Shown one piece after another: positions 44,101 to 56,245 of a stretch of 64,000 bases of DNA. This DNA is from Solen grandis (lineage: Eukaryota; Mollusca; Bivalvia; Adapedonta; Solenidae). The notes under the pieces were generated by a model. It saw only the letters and a list, made by a program, of their open reading frames with translations, did no database searches and had not been told where the DNA came from. The first letter of the stretch is position 1. Each line of letters starts with the position of its first letter. Made by a program: the position numbers and the translations under genes. The stretch is from the NCBI GenBank assembly GCA_021229015.1, contig CM037780.1, positions 66,508,055 through 66,572,054 of the forward strand, given 5' to 3'.

Positions 44101-47100
44101 AGATAAACAAATTACCTAGTGGGATTTAACTTTATGTCCGAAAATCATGCACATGTAATAAGATGAATAAACATCGTACCATACTCGGGCCTGCAGACGA
44201 TAATATAGCGCGAGATCGCTATGACGACCTGGGACGTTATGTTGGATAGGGTGAAGAAGAACACGATGAATCCCGTAAAGACGCAGACGCCATCACTGAA
44301 GATCCATCTGAAAATATCAAAAGGAAAATTCATTTATGTACTGTTATGTTATTGTTTGTTATGCAATGCTCTGTTATGAAATGATACGTTAATTTGATGA
44401 AATACTTATGAAATAAAAAAAGTTGAAATGTCTTCTCTAATGATAGATTTCGTTAATTATGTTTAAATATATGATATACTGTTATTATATGGTATAATAT
44501 GATATATAGTATGATATCATAATGGTATGGCATAATAAAGATATATAATGATATACTTTGTTATTATATGGTATAGTATGATATGATATTATAATATTAT
44601 GGTATAATGGTATAATAGATATGTATTTATATAATTTAATTAAAATTTTTCTTAGGAACCTGAAATGAAAACTTAATTATACTACCTATTGCAATCAAAA
44701 ATGATTCCGTGTGATTGTTCATTCATTAATCCTGGTTGCTAGGTTTTATTTCCTTCCAAGTTTTTACGTCATGTGCAACAAAGTCAATGCCAACACTGAA
44801 TGATAGACACACACTATTGCTATACGTAGTTTCCCTACAAACAGTATTTTGATATGTAAGTTAGAGTTCTAGCAATATGACACTAATGGTCCTGAATAAT
44901 ATCAGGCAGATTTCTTTATTAGGTAACCTAATATGTATCTTACCTTTCATCTTTGATCTCAGTGAAAAACAAGTATTTTACTTTAGGGGCATGTCCAGAT
45001 TTTTCTCAAACGAAACAAAAATATTATTATTATTATTATTATTATCTGTAAGATATACACTAGTCGTTCAACGGGTAGATTTAAGGTGGGTATTAGCTCA
45101 ACTAGTAGATATAGGTGCTTGTGAGATATAACTTGTCGTTCAACGGGTAGATTTAAGGTGGGTATTAGAAAATACACTTGTCGTTCAACGGGTAGATTTA
45201 AGGTGGGTATTAGATCAACTAGTAGATATTAGGTGCTTGTGAGATATACACTTGTCGTTCAACTGGTAGATTTAAGGTGGGTATTAGATCAACTAGTAGA
45301 TATTAGGTGCTTGTGAGATATACACATGTCGTTCAACTGGTAGATTTAAGGTGGGTATTAGCTCAACTAGTAGATATTAGGTGCTTGTGAGATATACACA
45401 TGTCGTTCAACTGGTAGATTTAAGGGGGTATTAGCTCAACTAGTAAATATTAGTGCTTGTGAGATATACACTTGTTATTAGCTCAACTAGTAAATATTAG
45501 TGCTTGTGAGATATACACTTGTCGTTCAACGGGTAGATTTAAGGTGGGTATTAGCTCAACTAGTAGATATTAGGTGCTTGTGAGATATACACTTGTCGTT
45601 CAACGGGTAGATTTAAGGTGGGTATTAGATCAGCTAGTAGATATTAGGTGCTTGTGAGATATACACTTGTCGTTCAAACGGGTAGATTTAAGGTGGGTAT
45701 TAGATCAGCTAGTAGATATTAGGTGCTTGTGAGATATACACTTGTCGTTCAACGGGTAGATTTAAGGTGGGTATTAGCTCAACTAGTAGATATTAGGTGC
45801 TTGTGAGATATACACTTGTCGTTCAACTGGTAGATTTAAGGTTGGTATTAGCTCAACTAGTAGATATTAGGTGCTTGTGAGATATACACATGTCGTTCAA
45901 CTGGTAGATTTAAGGTTGGTATTAGCTCAACTAGTAGATATTAGGTGCTTGTGAGATATACACTTGTCGTTCAACGGGTAGATTTAAGGTTGGTATTAGC
46001 TCAACTAGTAGATATTAGGTGCTTGTGAGATATACACATGTCGTTCAACTGGTAGATTTAAGGTGGGTATTAGCTCAACTAGTAGATATTAGGTGCTTGT
46101 GAGATATACACTTGTCGTTCAACTGGTAGATTTAAGGGTATTAGTGGGTAGATTTAAGGTGGGTATTAGCTCAACTAGTAGATATTAGGTGCTTGTGAGA
46201 TATACACTTGTCGTTCAACGGGTAGATTTAAGGTTGGTATTAGATCAACTTGTAGATATTAAGTGCTTGTGAGATATACACTTGTCGTTCAACTGGTAGA
46301 TTTAAGGTGGGTATTAGATCAACTAGTAGATATTAGGTGCTTGTGAGATATATACTTGTTGTTCAACTGATAGATTTAAGGTGGGTATTAGCGGGTAGAT
46401 TTAAGGTGGGTATTAGCTCAACTAGTAGATATTAGGTGCTTGTGAGATATACACGTGTCGTTCAGCTGATAGATTTAAGGTGGGTATTAGCTCAACTAGT
46501 AGATTTAAGGTACTTGTGAGATATACACGTGTCGTTCAAGAAGAAGAAGATATTAGGCGTGGATGCGTCAATGAGATATGTACTAGTCGTTCAACTAACG
46601 GGTTTCATCGTCGAATACCTACGGCCGATTGATAGATCATCTATTGGCACGGCATGATATCATGTAGTGAAACCGGGGGTATTCAACAATGATAGAATTA
46701 GGTGTTTATGACAAAATATGAACGCACATGGAAAATTGATGTATCTGTACGTATTTGATCTTATAGTTACCTTCATTATATAAAATCGGGACAGTTTCTT
46801 TTGAATTATATATAGTCGGCTGTACTTGGATAAAGATTTAGTATACAAATTTACAGTCATCATTAAGCACTGGCATATGTCGTCAAATCCAGCTGATCTG
46901 AGTATTCTTTTTGATAAGAATATCCATGGTGACGATGTGAATATCCATGGTGACGATGTGAATATCCATGGTGACAAGGAAACCAGGTATACGTACAGTT
47001 GGAAACTTTGTCCATCTATTCAAGTCGATCGTCACTTAATACATTTGACCAGATTCATAAGGCAATTAGTGAACGTAAATACAAGTAGTACCTGTTTAAG

Positions 47101-47822
47101 TTTTCATTTAAGTTAGGAAGGAAATACGATTGAACGTCTGACAGCTTTTAGTGAGTTTCATATATTTTTCAGAAAACATAATTTCGTTGTTTTAAACTTA
47201 GGTCTTTTTTTATGTCGAATGGATTCTAATAAGCATAACTTACACTGATCCTTCTCGACGGTACCTGAACTGGATCAGTACTTCGCGCCTGGGAAGGTCG
47301 TGGAAGTTTACCCCCCCCCCCCCACACACACACACTAATCAACACCACCAACGGGGTCATTGAATACCAGCATGTTGGGCCAGAGCTGGTTCTTTGGTTG
47401 TCAGTACTGGACAAATGATGGCCCGATGTCGGCTTGCTAATCGGGCTGTGTACGCATGATTTTTTAAGTAACAGTTCTAAAAATGCAAACAAACAATACC
47501 GTTTGCTGTATCCCGCTACTGCTGTGATAGGGTAGGCAGTGCACGTGATGACGAGGTCAGACACCGTGATGTTCAGCAACAATAGTCGATGGATCCGCAC
47601 GAAATTTGGTCGGCCGGCTGTCAGCACTATGAGCACAAACCAATTGCCAAGGAAAGCAAGTACACCTGGAATGCATTTGTTCCTTTGTGTCATCTAGTTG
47701 ATTTCTAGAAACTTAAACATGCATGCAGTATAAAATAATATATAGAGACCATGACCCATCACAATAGCTAAGACTTGTTTAGAATCTCAAAGATCTATAT
47801 AAGCATAAATAACATGCATGCG

Positions 47823-47853
<31 letters not shown>

Positions 47854-49770
47854 GTGAACAGGTTCGTCTGTTCTAAAAAAATATTGGAATATAATGTATC
47901 CATACTCTTTTTGAACATATTTTACACAGACCGTCATCAAGATAAAAATATGCCGCTTCTAACGACATAAGTGTTTCTAGTTTGTTAGTCTCATGGCGAC
48001 GAGTAATAGTACAGATAGAAAGAGGTAAATATGTGGTACCTGAAATATATCTTAATCAATATAAACACGTACACAAATGGACCTTCTCTTGGGGAGGAAC
48101 AATTACTATTGATGAAAGTCGTCTCTTTTAATTATTATTTGCTGATGGTGCTGTTGTATTCGCTCACGCAATCTTTACTAAATTATATTGGACGATTTTG
48201 TAATATATGGAATCTAAAGCTTAATCCAAACAAAGCAAAGGTAATATTTTTCACCCACAGTTGTTTTTTTGTTTTGTTTTTTTTTGAGACGCAACTGGAA
48301 CCGAATACAGAAACACATTACAAAACATGCATAATAATTTAAAGTAATCAACCGGTCTGATTTCCCTGTCTCTTTTTGACTCACTTATATTACCATTATC
48401 AAACTACTCCGCAAAAGTATGCGGTAATCATATAAGTCAAGACGTTGAAATTTTATAATAGAACACTTGGCAGTGCCGGATCCAGGAGTTCGGGGGGGGG
48501 GGGGACGGGCAGTAACAGTGCAATGTAGGCAGTAACAGTGCAAGTACCCGAGCCGTAAGAAGGGTGAAGTTCTAGTTCGACTGGGGACTTCGAGTAGTGT
48601 GTCTACATTAATGGATGATCAGGGAATTTTAGTGGGGTCGCCCCGCCCTTGAATCCGCCAGTGTTGGGCGCTAAAGAATGCTCTACATGGTGTTTATACA
48701 TAGAAAACTATTATTGTAATAGTAAAAATATTGGTTAAAATTATTATCGCTTTAAGACGGAAAAATGATAAGTTCACTATGTGTTAAACATGATGCAAAA
48801 CCGGCACGCATTAATAAATAATAGAAACATGCTGTTCATTCAAACACTCGAATCTGCAGGAATTGTATTGCAACAGAAAATCTGTACAAAATATTAAACG
48901 CTATTATAAAAAATTATCTGTTATGTTGTATGCAGCTCTATATTTTGGCATTTCGGATGGGTCTGTAACAAAGAGCAATATATACTTGCCTGTACCAGCA
49001 TAAGTCTTGAAAACTAAAGTGCATAATCCTTTTATGTCTCTAATCTTTACAATGACAATTTCTTTTCGCTGAAACAAACACCATTGTTGTAAAGAGAGTT
49101 GACCGTATTATGCTATCAAGTTTCTTATGCTGTGAAATATAAAATTTCAATGCAATGTACATGTGATGTATTCTCCAATAAATACTAAAAAGTTCAACAA
49201 ATTACATCACTTATTGAATGTGCAACAATATACAGTTATAACTTTTTTTCTTTCTTTTTTTTGGTGTGTGTGGGGGGTGTCTCGATTTTGATGTCAAGCA
49301 GTTCCTTTGTGTGGTAAAAATATTACAATAACCAAAATCAAATTCTAACAATTCTAACAATAACAGCCATATTTAAATTTTTAAAGACCACTTTTGTACG
49401 TACGTTTTTTTTTTTTTTTTGTCCTTCAAAGATAATCGCAATGCTAATAGATGGACATTTGTTGTTGTTGTTGTTTTACTATATTTAGTGACAGATGAAT
49501 TATTTTATAATTAAAAAGTAAAAAGTGGAGCCATGACGTCAGTGACACATGCATAATTATGCCACCAAAATGATAATTATCATTTGATCTTCAAGGTTTC
49601 GATTTTCTGTGGTGATATGTTCAGCCAAATTTAAAATAAAAAGAACATATATTTGTCTATTTTCATTACGATGATAAGAAAATTGTTTTCTTACCTACGA
49701 CCGTTAGGTAAATCCCCGTAGCAATATATCCTGCATCACTGAGAATATAAGGATTCGTGCTTGAATTCAT
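41167..49770 (-). CDS. opsin (rhodopsin-class GPCR), six exons
   Basis: Exons: 49770-49695, 47665-47500, 44307-44180, 43943-43685, 42535-42418, 41436-41167. All junctions are GT-AG with matching phases (1, 2, 1, 2, 0), giving 338 residues. Features: TM1 GIYLTVVGVLAFLGNWFVLI, TM2 LLNITVSDLV, TM3 Cys89 paired with loop Cys166, Glu160 six residues before Cys166 (position of counterion Glu181), TM6 FLVAWTPYAL, and TM7 with Lys291 six residues before Asn297 of NPILY. That Lys is the retinal attachment site and separates opsins from other GPCRs. The site equal to vertebrate Glu113 is Thr92. The TM3 triad reads SRY instead of E/DRY. The subclass (neuropsin, peropsin/retinochrome, xenopsin or other) cannot be settled by eye. 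It probably acts as a light receptor or photoisomerase in the cell membrane. Confidence 0.9.
42140..42262 (-). mobile_element. degenerate SINE family A copy in opsin intron 5
   Basis: Reverse complement contains GTGGGATCGAACCCCGTTTG, TTATGACCGTCCC and GCAGGCGCAAACC, in the order seen in the family A copy at 14768. Confidence 0.45.
42663..43580. repeat. tandem-repeat element in opsin intron 4
   Basis: Opens with ACAAGAGGGCCAATATGTCC and TTGCTCACCCAAG, resembling the reversed right end of the AGCTCACC element. Then come about five diverged units of roughly 150-170 bp, each with GACCCC(T/A)GG(A/G)GCGGGGCCA, GGGTCATGATTTGA, ACTAGGCCATGTTACACACC, ATATCTAAACTCCAGGCCTT and GTTTCTGACAAGAAGAT. Contains a (GT)n run at about 43485-43508. 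Noncoding. Confidence 0.75.
45045..46535. repeat. 74-bp minisatellite in opsin intron 2
   Basis: About 20 copies of a unit of 74 bp with AGATATACACTTGTCGTTCA, ACGGGTAGATTTAAGGTGGG, TATTAGCTCAACTAGTAGAT and ATTAGGTGCTTGTG. Variants (ACGGG/ACTGG, CTCAAC/ATCAGC/ATCAAC) and a few shortened units show repeated unequal exchange. The last units near 46540 are degenerate. Confidence 0.95.
46919..46977. repeat. 18-bp tandem repeat, three copies
   Basis: AATATCCATGGTGACGATGTG-type unit repeated three times, in opsin intron 2. Confidence 0.8.
47244..47375 (-). mobile_element. SINE family A fragment in opsin intron 2
   Basis: TCCTTCTCGACGGTACCTGA, ACTGGATCAGTACTTCGCGC and CTGGGAAGGTCGTG parallel the copy at 14768. 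A poly-C/CA run interrupts it, and the tRNA head is lost after CCAACGGGGTC. Confidence 0.65.
48085..48465 (+). pseudogene. LINE reverse-transcriptase remnant in opsin intron 1
   Basis: Pieces in changing frames: LFADGAVVFAH (RT catalytic FADD box with Gly in place of the second Asp, near 48137), QSLLNYIGRFCNIWNLKLNP followed by NKAKVIFF (48180-48250), and LFDSLILPLSNYSAKVCGNH (near 48380-48440). This order is that of the RT palm and thumb in non-LTR elements. Heavily decayed. Confidence 0.7.
48471..48663. mobile_element. hAT-like MITE in opsin intron 1
   Basis: Imperfect terminal inverted repeats CAGTGCCGGATCCAGG and CTTGAATCCGCCAGTG. The CAGTG start is typical of hAT termini. A poly-G run and a short internal sequence lie between. 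No coding capacity. The 8-bp duplication is not clear. Confidence 0.55.
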
Positions 49771-51083
49771 GTTGTATCACGTGGTATTCACAAAGAAGAA
49801 AAAAATCAGAATAGTCCGTGTCTTCGAATAAAATATAGTACTTTTTCAAGGTTTTACAAACTGTTTTTAACCCATCTCATACAAGGTCCATTTAAAGCCA
49901 TGCAAAGAACTCAGAATCCGCTGAGGTTAATTTTGATTTTTTTCCCGAAATATGAATGTTTTATTCACAGTTACTAACATGTCTGTCTCTATTCTGGTGA
50001 GAAATATCATTTATCTGTGTCCAGTGCTCAACTTAGCGTTACTGCTATTGACTCTTTACACTATTGGAAAACAGCACGTGGTTTCCGTGGCGTGTTCTTC
50101 TTGATCTTAAGACTATCTAAGGATGGTTGCCACATCAAGGCAATGATGAACCAACCACAGTTGAAAATAAAATCTTAAAATTTGAGACAAATGTGATAAT
50201 TCTTCTCACACGTAACATGTCTTCTGTAAAATCAATAATTTTTTTATTGGAATCTGTGATAAAGTCACTTTCGTTGGTCAATATATTCGTGGATGCAGAT
50301 TCTATATCACGTAATGTCTACCGATGGAAATGTTTTTGAGGTGTTAAATATTTGTGGATAAAGCCTTCGATGAAAACGACGAAAATTAATCCACCACGAA
50401 AATAAATGACTTTAGAGTATATGTTTACAAGCCAGAACAATATATTATTACACGCAGAATTACACAGAAACGTTACTTGATACTTTCTTCGATAATGAAT
50501 ATTGCGCTAGAAAAAATTGATCATCACGCAAAAATAAATAAATAGATAAATAAATATATAATAAAAAAAGAAAAAAACAGAAAAGAAAAAAAAACGTTGA
50601 TATTTACGAGTATCTGACTATCTTGAGAAAAACATTGTACGGCATCTTCGAGGGTCTCCATTTTTTTCTGGACGGTATTCAGTACTGTATATTTATTACT
50701 GTTATTAAGTCATGTGTATACATGTATGTTAATATGTCCAATTAAAATGGATTTTAACTTCGCTGGCGCATGTGCAAAAAGTCGATGTAAAGCTTAATGG
50801 AAATAATTTTCAGTGAGCGATAATTTTCTGTGATTGTTTGGGGGTATCAAATATGTGTTTTGTGTTTGTTTTAGATAGTTTCGTGTGTGATTGATAACGT
50901 TTAATAAGTTATTTGTCAGTAGATGTTTGTATTCTAATGATGTATATAAATGTAGGTTATAGCCTTCTTATCGATTCACTTGTCGGTCTGGGCAAAATAC
51001 ATAATGTCTACTGTACTAAGCTTGTGATAATACATGGTTGTTTGTTTATTACATGATATGTGGGAATGTGTAATATTTGTCTT
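49771..51083. other. region upstream of the opsin gene
   Basis: Would contain the opsin promoter and 5' untranslated region. I see no convincing TATA element or further exon. A-rich low-complexity sequence lies near 50540-50600. Confidence 0.4.
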
Positions 51084-51084
51084 A

Positions 51085-51244
51085 TTAAGGTAAAGTCCCT
51101 GTAATGGTTCCGCTACATCCTAGACCTGATGACCTTTCACGAAGATAAGCAGGGTTTCCTAATGTTTCATTAGGGTACCTTGGTTATCTTGGTAGAGGTT
51201 AAGTGGTCCAAGACAGTGGAACAATTACAGGGACTTTACCTTAA
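51085..51244. mobile_element. MITE with perfect 22-bp inverted ends
   Basis: 51084-51105 and 51224-51245 are perfect inverted repeats (start ATTAAGGTAAAGTCCC). The outer TTAA on each side may be the target duplication. Size about 160 bp, noncoding. It ends 8 bp before the next MITE. Confidence 0.75.
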
Positions 51245-51251
51245 TATCTAA

Positions 51252-52023
51252 TGGGCCAGTCACAAATCAGTTGCGATGCGTCGGCGATGGGTAAAACCCG
51301 GGAAATTTGAACAAAATTTTGAGACAGATCTTACGATTTTGCACCCGTCGGAGGCGCTCTCCGGACGCCTGCGACTTGTCGCAGATTTTTTAGGCATCGC
51401 CACACCCCTCGCGGTCCCCAACTTTGAACTTAAAATTTTAAGATTGCTCGCAAGATTTTTCACCCATTTTGGGCATCCCAGACACAATCTCCGATGACCT
51501 ACGATGCCCTCCGATTAATCGGAGGCGTCCTCCGAATAATCTGAGACTAGTCGCAAGATTCTGTGTGGGATTGGAAATTCAGGTTGAGATTCAATGTCTG
51601 CGAGTAGTCTCCGGCGCCCTCCGACTGAATAGGAGGCGCCCTGCGACGATTCGTACGCTTTCTGTGATCGTCTCCGACGAATCGTACGGTGAATCGTAGT
51701 AAATCGCCGTGTATATAAGGGCGCCTCCGACCGGATCGCTAAAAGTTTGAGACGCTCTTGCTGCAGGAGGCTGTGACAGAAGATTTTGAAGACGCTCGCA
51801 GATATCGTCTCCGATCGCCTCCGATGCAATCGGAGGCGATCGGATGCTAATTCCACGATTTTTCGACAAAACCGGGTCAAAATCCTTGAAAAAATCTCAG
51901 ACAATGTGACTGCTCCACTTTTATTAGGATTATTGCAAGGATTGTTCAAGGATTCTTTATTTTCTACGACGACCCCCGGCCAAAACTAATCCCCGACAGA
52001 TCGCCGACATTGTGACTGGGCCA
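51252..52023. mobile_element. PIF/Harbinger-like MITE, 772 bp
   Basis: Inverted ends TGGGCCAGTCACAA and TTGTGACTGGGCCA, flanked by TAA on both sides (51249-51251 and 52024-52026), matching the TWA target of PIF/Harbinger elements. The inside is rich in TCCGA and GGAGGCG motifs on both strands, including a long hairpin near 51807-51842. Open frames of up to 144 codons are by-products of this repetitive composition. Confidence 0.75.
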
Positions 52024-52026
52024 TAA

Positions 52027-52900
52027 CTGTAAAAAGAAGGTTTAGGGTAGTTAATGCAGTAAATTAGTGCAACGTGAACTGTCGAACTGTGTGGTGCCGC
52101 CGTTTTGATACAGTTAAATCATCTATAAATAATCTCATTTGCATCTTTGTTCTACAGTTGTGGAAAAAGCTCAATCGAGAAGAGCACCGCTCAGATTTTT
52201 CTATGCATGGGGTCCTGATTCGATTTCAGCTGGGTCATTTTTTTTTTAAATTCTTATTTTTACAATCAATCATCAAATCTTATTCCATTTTTTATAGATA
52301 ACAAGCCGTCCATTAAAACATTTTGTTTTAACCTTTTCTTGTTTACAGAAAGATTTCGATAGATAAAGACTACGAGCAGCAAATGCAAAAAGTTTAAGGT
52401 ATGTTTGGATCCCAAAATGTGTGCCGAAGCCTGTAATACATATCGTTTATTGGATACAGTCTCAATTTAGACAGCACATATGTTGTTTCCATCTTTTCGT
52501 GGTGGTCTTTTACTCGAACTCCACTTTTTCTCAGCCGCCACTCGATCGTACAGCACCCCCACGACTATTCACTTCAACTGAATTAGCACTCTGCTCTCTT
52601 CAAGACCATTTAGATCCATACACGATCCCTACGCGATCTCAACCAATCGGAGCCTCGGTGATATATACTTCACCACTGATGAAGAAATCCAAGGTTTTCC
52701 GTTTGGATATATACTTGAATAGCTCAACCAAACTCGACATCCCAACCTCGGCACGGCCAGAGGGTCTGGTCCTAGTGGACCACGGATTAGTCATGAACGG
52801 TATAATAATGATGATGATAATAATACCACAATAAAACAACACTCTTTTCATAAAAATATACGTTCAACAGTTCTTTAAAATAGAGGGGAGGGGAGCTGTT
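52027..52900. other. no gene recognised
   Basis: An open frame of 137 codons at 52421-52834 has no recognisable domain and ends in an ATG/ATA microsatellite; I do not call it a gene. Confidence 0.4.
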
Positions 52901-52939
52901 AGACCTCATTTCTGTGTCGTACTTGTGAGCTTTTCTTCT

Positions 52940-53305
52940 AATCCTACGACATAGATAAATTATGTCGTTCCCACGAGTAAAATCGGTCGTATGTTTGTGT
53001 GATCTAAAAAACAGTCGTTGCATAAACACCATCAATCAAAATAAACACAGTCAGGAAAACTAATACATGGAACTACATAATAACTCGTGGATACGGCATA
53101 CTCACTACTGGGGACGATAAATTAACTCGTGAACACGGCATACTAACTCTTGGGGACGTAAAAAGTAACTCGTGGGAACGACCTAGCTTATCCACCTAAC
53201 TCCTGTGATCGAAAAAAGTGGCCGATGAGAACGAAATTATTCGTGGGAACGAAATACTGGTCCGTGGGAACGATCTTTTTTCGTGGGAACTAAATAAAAA
53301 TAATT
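52940..53305. repeat. degenerate array of CTCGTGGGAACGA motifs
   Basis: CTCGTGGGAACGA-like motifs recur about eight times between 53080 and 53290, at irregular 20-40 bp spacing, with one inverted copy (TCGTTCCCACGAG) at about 52963. Noncoding. Confidence 0.7.
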
Positions 53306-54293
53306 AAAACTAAACTCTGCATGTCACCGAGGTGTCACAATGTGAATCGACATCATAGTTGATTTTAAACGAGTTTAGATTTTGTTTGTTATTGCTGTGT
53401 TTACATTACCTAAATTATTTCGTGAAGGTTATGGGTTCGAATCCAGCGCATGGAATGTTTTTATCTTATATAATAAAATTTCCTAGTTGTCAAAATATCG
53501 GAAAATAAATTTCAGTCACTAGAACTAGATCGCGTAACAATTATATGACGGCGCTACGAAAATGTGCTAATGTTTAAATTTTATGAATTTGTCGCTCAAT
53601 TGATATATGAATTATTTAAGAATATTAAGATTTACAGACGCTGAAATCTGGTAAAATACTGTTATTTTTCATATTCATGGAAACTAATTTAGGAAATAAT
53701 GAAGTCTAAAGAAGTAACTTCTTTTTAACTAAAGTCAAATTCATTGGCAAAACTAAAGCACGTCTAGATGTTGCAAGGTAGGTCCAAAGGATGTTTCACT
53801 AATGTTATGGTGAAGAAGGTCTCGCTCGACTTCTCACTAAGCCATTTCGTATCATATTTTATGATATAAGCCATTTCAGAGGTCACTATGAACTTTAAGG
53901 CTCTTGAAAAGGTTTTATAAAACGGATCACTCTAATCACTAATTTCAACAGTTGATAATTTGAGTAGAGTGATACTTATTATTGAAGTGCACGTCAGGTC
54001 CTGTTTTGTGAAATTGCCTGGAGTGTTTCAAATAGTAGCAATAACACTTAGTCAATTACTGATCGAATACGGATAGGCCGGGGTCATATTATTATTATTT
54101 GTAATCATAGAAACAAGGTTAGCTGTCTAACTCACTTTTGGTTTACTAAGTAGTGTATAGTGGATAGCGGAAATGTTACGATTAGTATAAAAGTATCGAG
54201 ACCGAGTTGATCTGCACCATCCACGAAAGATCGAAATCGACAAGCGATCGGATATGACTTGAGGTCGAATTGATCGGCTACTGGTCTTTTTCT
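53306..54293. other. no gene recognised
   Basis: AT-rich. GGGTTCGAATCCAGC near 53430 looks like a lone tRNA B box, perhaps a SINE scrap. Confidence 0.35.
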
Positions 54294-55503
54294 TTAGCTC
54301 ACCTGAGCACTTTGTATTATATTGTGATCAGCCTTTGTTGTCGTCGTCCGCCGTGCGTCGTCACCCTTTGCTTTTAATGACATCTCCTCCTTAACCGCTG
54401 AGCAGATTTTAATAAAACGATATAAAAATGATCGTTGGATGGTATTGTACCAAAAAAGCTAAAGTGGTTCCGGTCTGCTGAACAAGATGGCCACCAGAGC
54501 TAACAAAAGAGAAAAATCTTTAAACGACATCTTCTCTTAAACCGTTTAACACATATTGATGAAACTCAACATGATAGGTGGTATTGAGCAAAAAAATAAA
54601 TAAAATGTTCTCGTCCGCAGAACAAGATGGTCGCCAGAGCAAAATAATAATAATGATAAAATAAGATAAAAAAAAATAAAAAATAAACGACATCTCCTCC
54701 CAAACTTCTGCGCAGACTTTGATGAAATTCGATAGGAGAATGAACATTTGATGGTATTGTGCTAAATAGCTAAAATCATTCCGGTCCGTTGAACAAGATA
54801 GCCACCAAAGCTAAAATTAGAAAAAGGTTTACACTCTAGCACCTTCATTTCTAGAGCAATCTTCTGTAACTTTGTTACATTTTATGGCAATAATCTCTCG
54901 AACAAGTTAAGATTATGGCTGATATCGCCCCATTTAAATAGGAGTTATGGGTCTTGAATTAAGAAAAAAAAAGCCAGATTTCTCAACTTCTGCTCTAAAT
55001 GACACTTCCTTCCATACCGCGGAGCAGATTTTATTGAAAATGAATAGAATTTATTATTTGGTGGTACTGCACAAATTAGCTGAAATGGTTCCGGTCCACT
55101 GAAGATGACCACCAGAGCTAAAGATAGAAAAAAAACTTTAACGACTAAACCGCTGAGCAGATTTTTATGAAACTCAGTAGGAATTATCAGTTTGTGGTGT
55201 TTTACAAAAATGGTAGAAACTGCTCAATTAATTCCGTTCCACTGAACAAGTTGAAATATTTTTAAATGACATATCCTCCTTAACCACGGGACAGATTTTA
55301 ATGAAACTTAATAGAGAGATGATTAATCCGTACCATGTCCAGTTGTCCATGTTAATACATCTAAATGGGATTATTTATTACAGAGTTTTGACCCTTTATT
55401 TCTTAACTACCATATAAAATATGCAATTTCATCCTTACTTGTGCATTTCTCTGTAGCAGTTAAATTCAGGTGAGCGATTTAGGGCCACCATGACCCTCTC
55501 ATT
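54294..55503 (+). repeat. AGCTCACC repeat element, copy 2
   Basis: Starts TTTAGCTCACCTGAGCACTT, then a CGTCGTCCGCCGTGCGTCGT run. Diverged units follow, carrying AACGACATCTCCTCC, AACCGCTGAGCAGATTTTAA and GGTCCGTTGAACAAGATGGC. Ends CAGGTGAGCGATTTAGGGCC, ACCATGACCCTCTC. Confidence 0.8.
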
Positions 55504-56061
55504 ATTTTTTTTTTCATTTCGACCAACTTGAGTAGAGTACTTGATGGGGATATTTATCATTTTTGACATTAGTAGTAGTAGTAGTAGTAGTATTCGACCA
55601 AACAAGATCTCTACACGGTCGTTTCCAGATCAATTCGAAGTTTTTTGACATACCAAAACCGGTTCCGAAGTCGACCATCCCTAGTTCTCAAGCTGAGCGA
55701 GCCAGAACAGACCTAAATCGCGTGGTTCGGGTTGATCAAGTTTTTTGATGAAATCAGTCGATGGGATGTGAATCCCAATTAAACATATTGATTTTAAGTA
55801 TTTTCATTTTCTTTTGACTTAAATGTGATAATGATTCTTTCAAGCATGATTCTAATAAAATACGTAATACCACACTTTTGAAGTTAAAGCAGAAGCTCAG
55901 GCCGGCAACTGTGGCCTGGTGATAAGAGCTTTCGTTTCGCAACAGGGCGGTCGGTTGGTTTGGTCACACACACTGACATTAGTATTTTTATAGATACTCG
56001 CAAATAGTGCTGCCCCACTGGAGTATTACGCCGTATAAATATGGCATGATATTACACCAAG
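55504..56061. other. no gene recognised; (AGT)n microsatellite
   Basis: An AGT microsatellite of about 20 bp lies at 55571-55591. No coding content recognised. Confidence 0.4.
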
Positions 56062-56245
56062 ACACCTTATCCGGTTAATAGGTTGACCAGTCCTGTAATT
56101 ACCATTACATACTGAGTGCCAAGCAAGGGAGCTATACCAGTACCATATATACGACTTTGGTATGACACAACCGGGGGCTGAACCCACGACCCCCGATTAC
56201 GGGGCGGACACCCTAACAACAGGTAAGACCACCGGTAAGACAGTA
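56062..56245 (-). mobile_element. SINE family C copy
   Basis: The reverse complement has a tRNA-like head with GTGGGTTCAGCCCCCGG, then CATACCAAAGTCGTATATAT, CTTGCTTGGCACTCAGTATG and CAGGACTGGTCAACC, shared with 40932-41060. Confidence 0.6.

Noticed and set aside
45045..46535. CRISPR-like array
   Set aside because: Units are contiguous 74-bp repeats without unique spacers, in an animal intron; a minisatellite.
51276..51989. Several overlapping open frames of 67-144 codons on both strands
   Set aside because: They lie within a MITE of repeated TCCGA/GGAGGCG motifs; Arg/Ser-rich frames on both strands are a composition effect.
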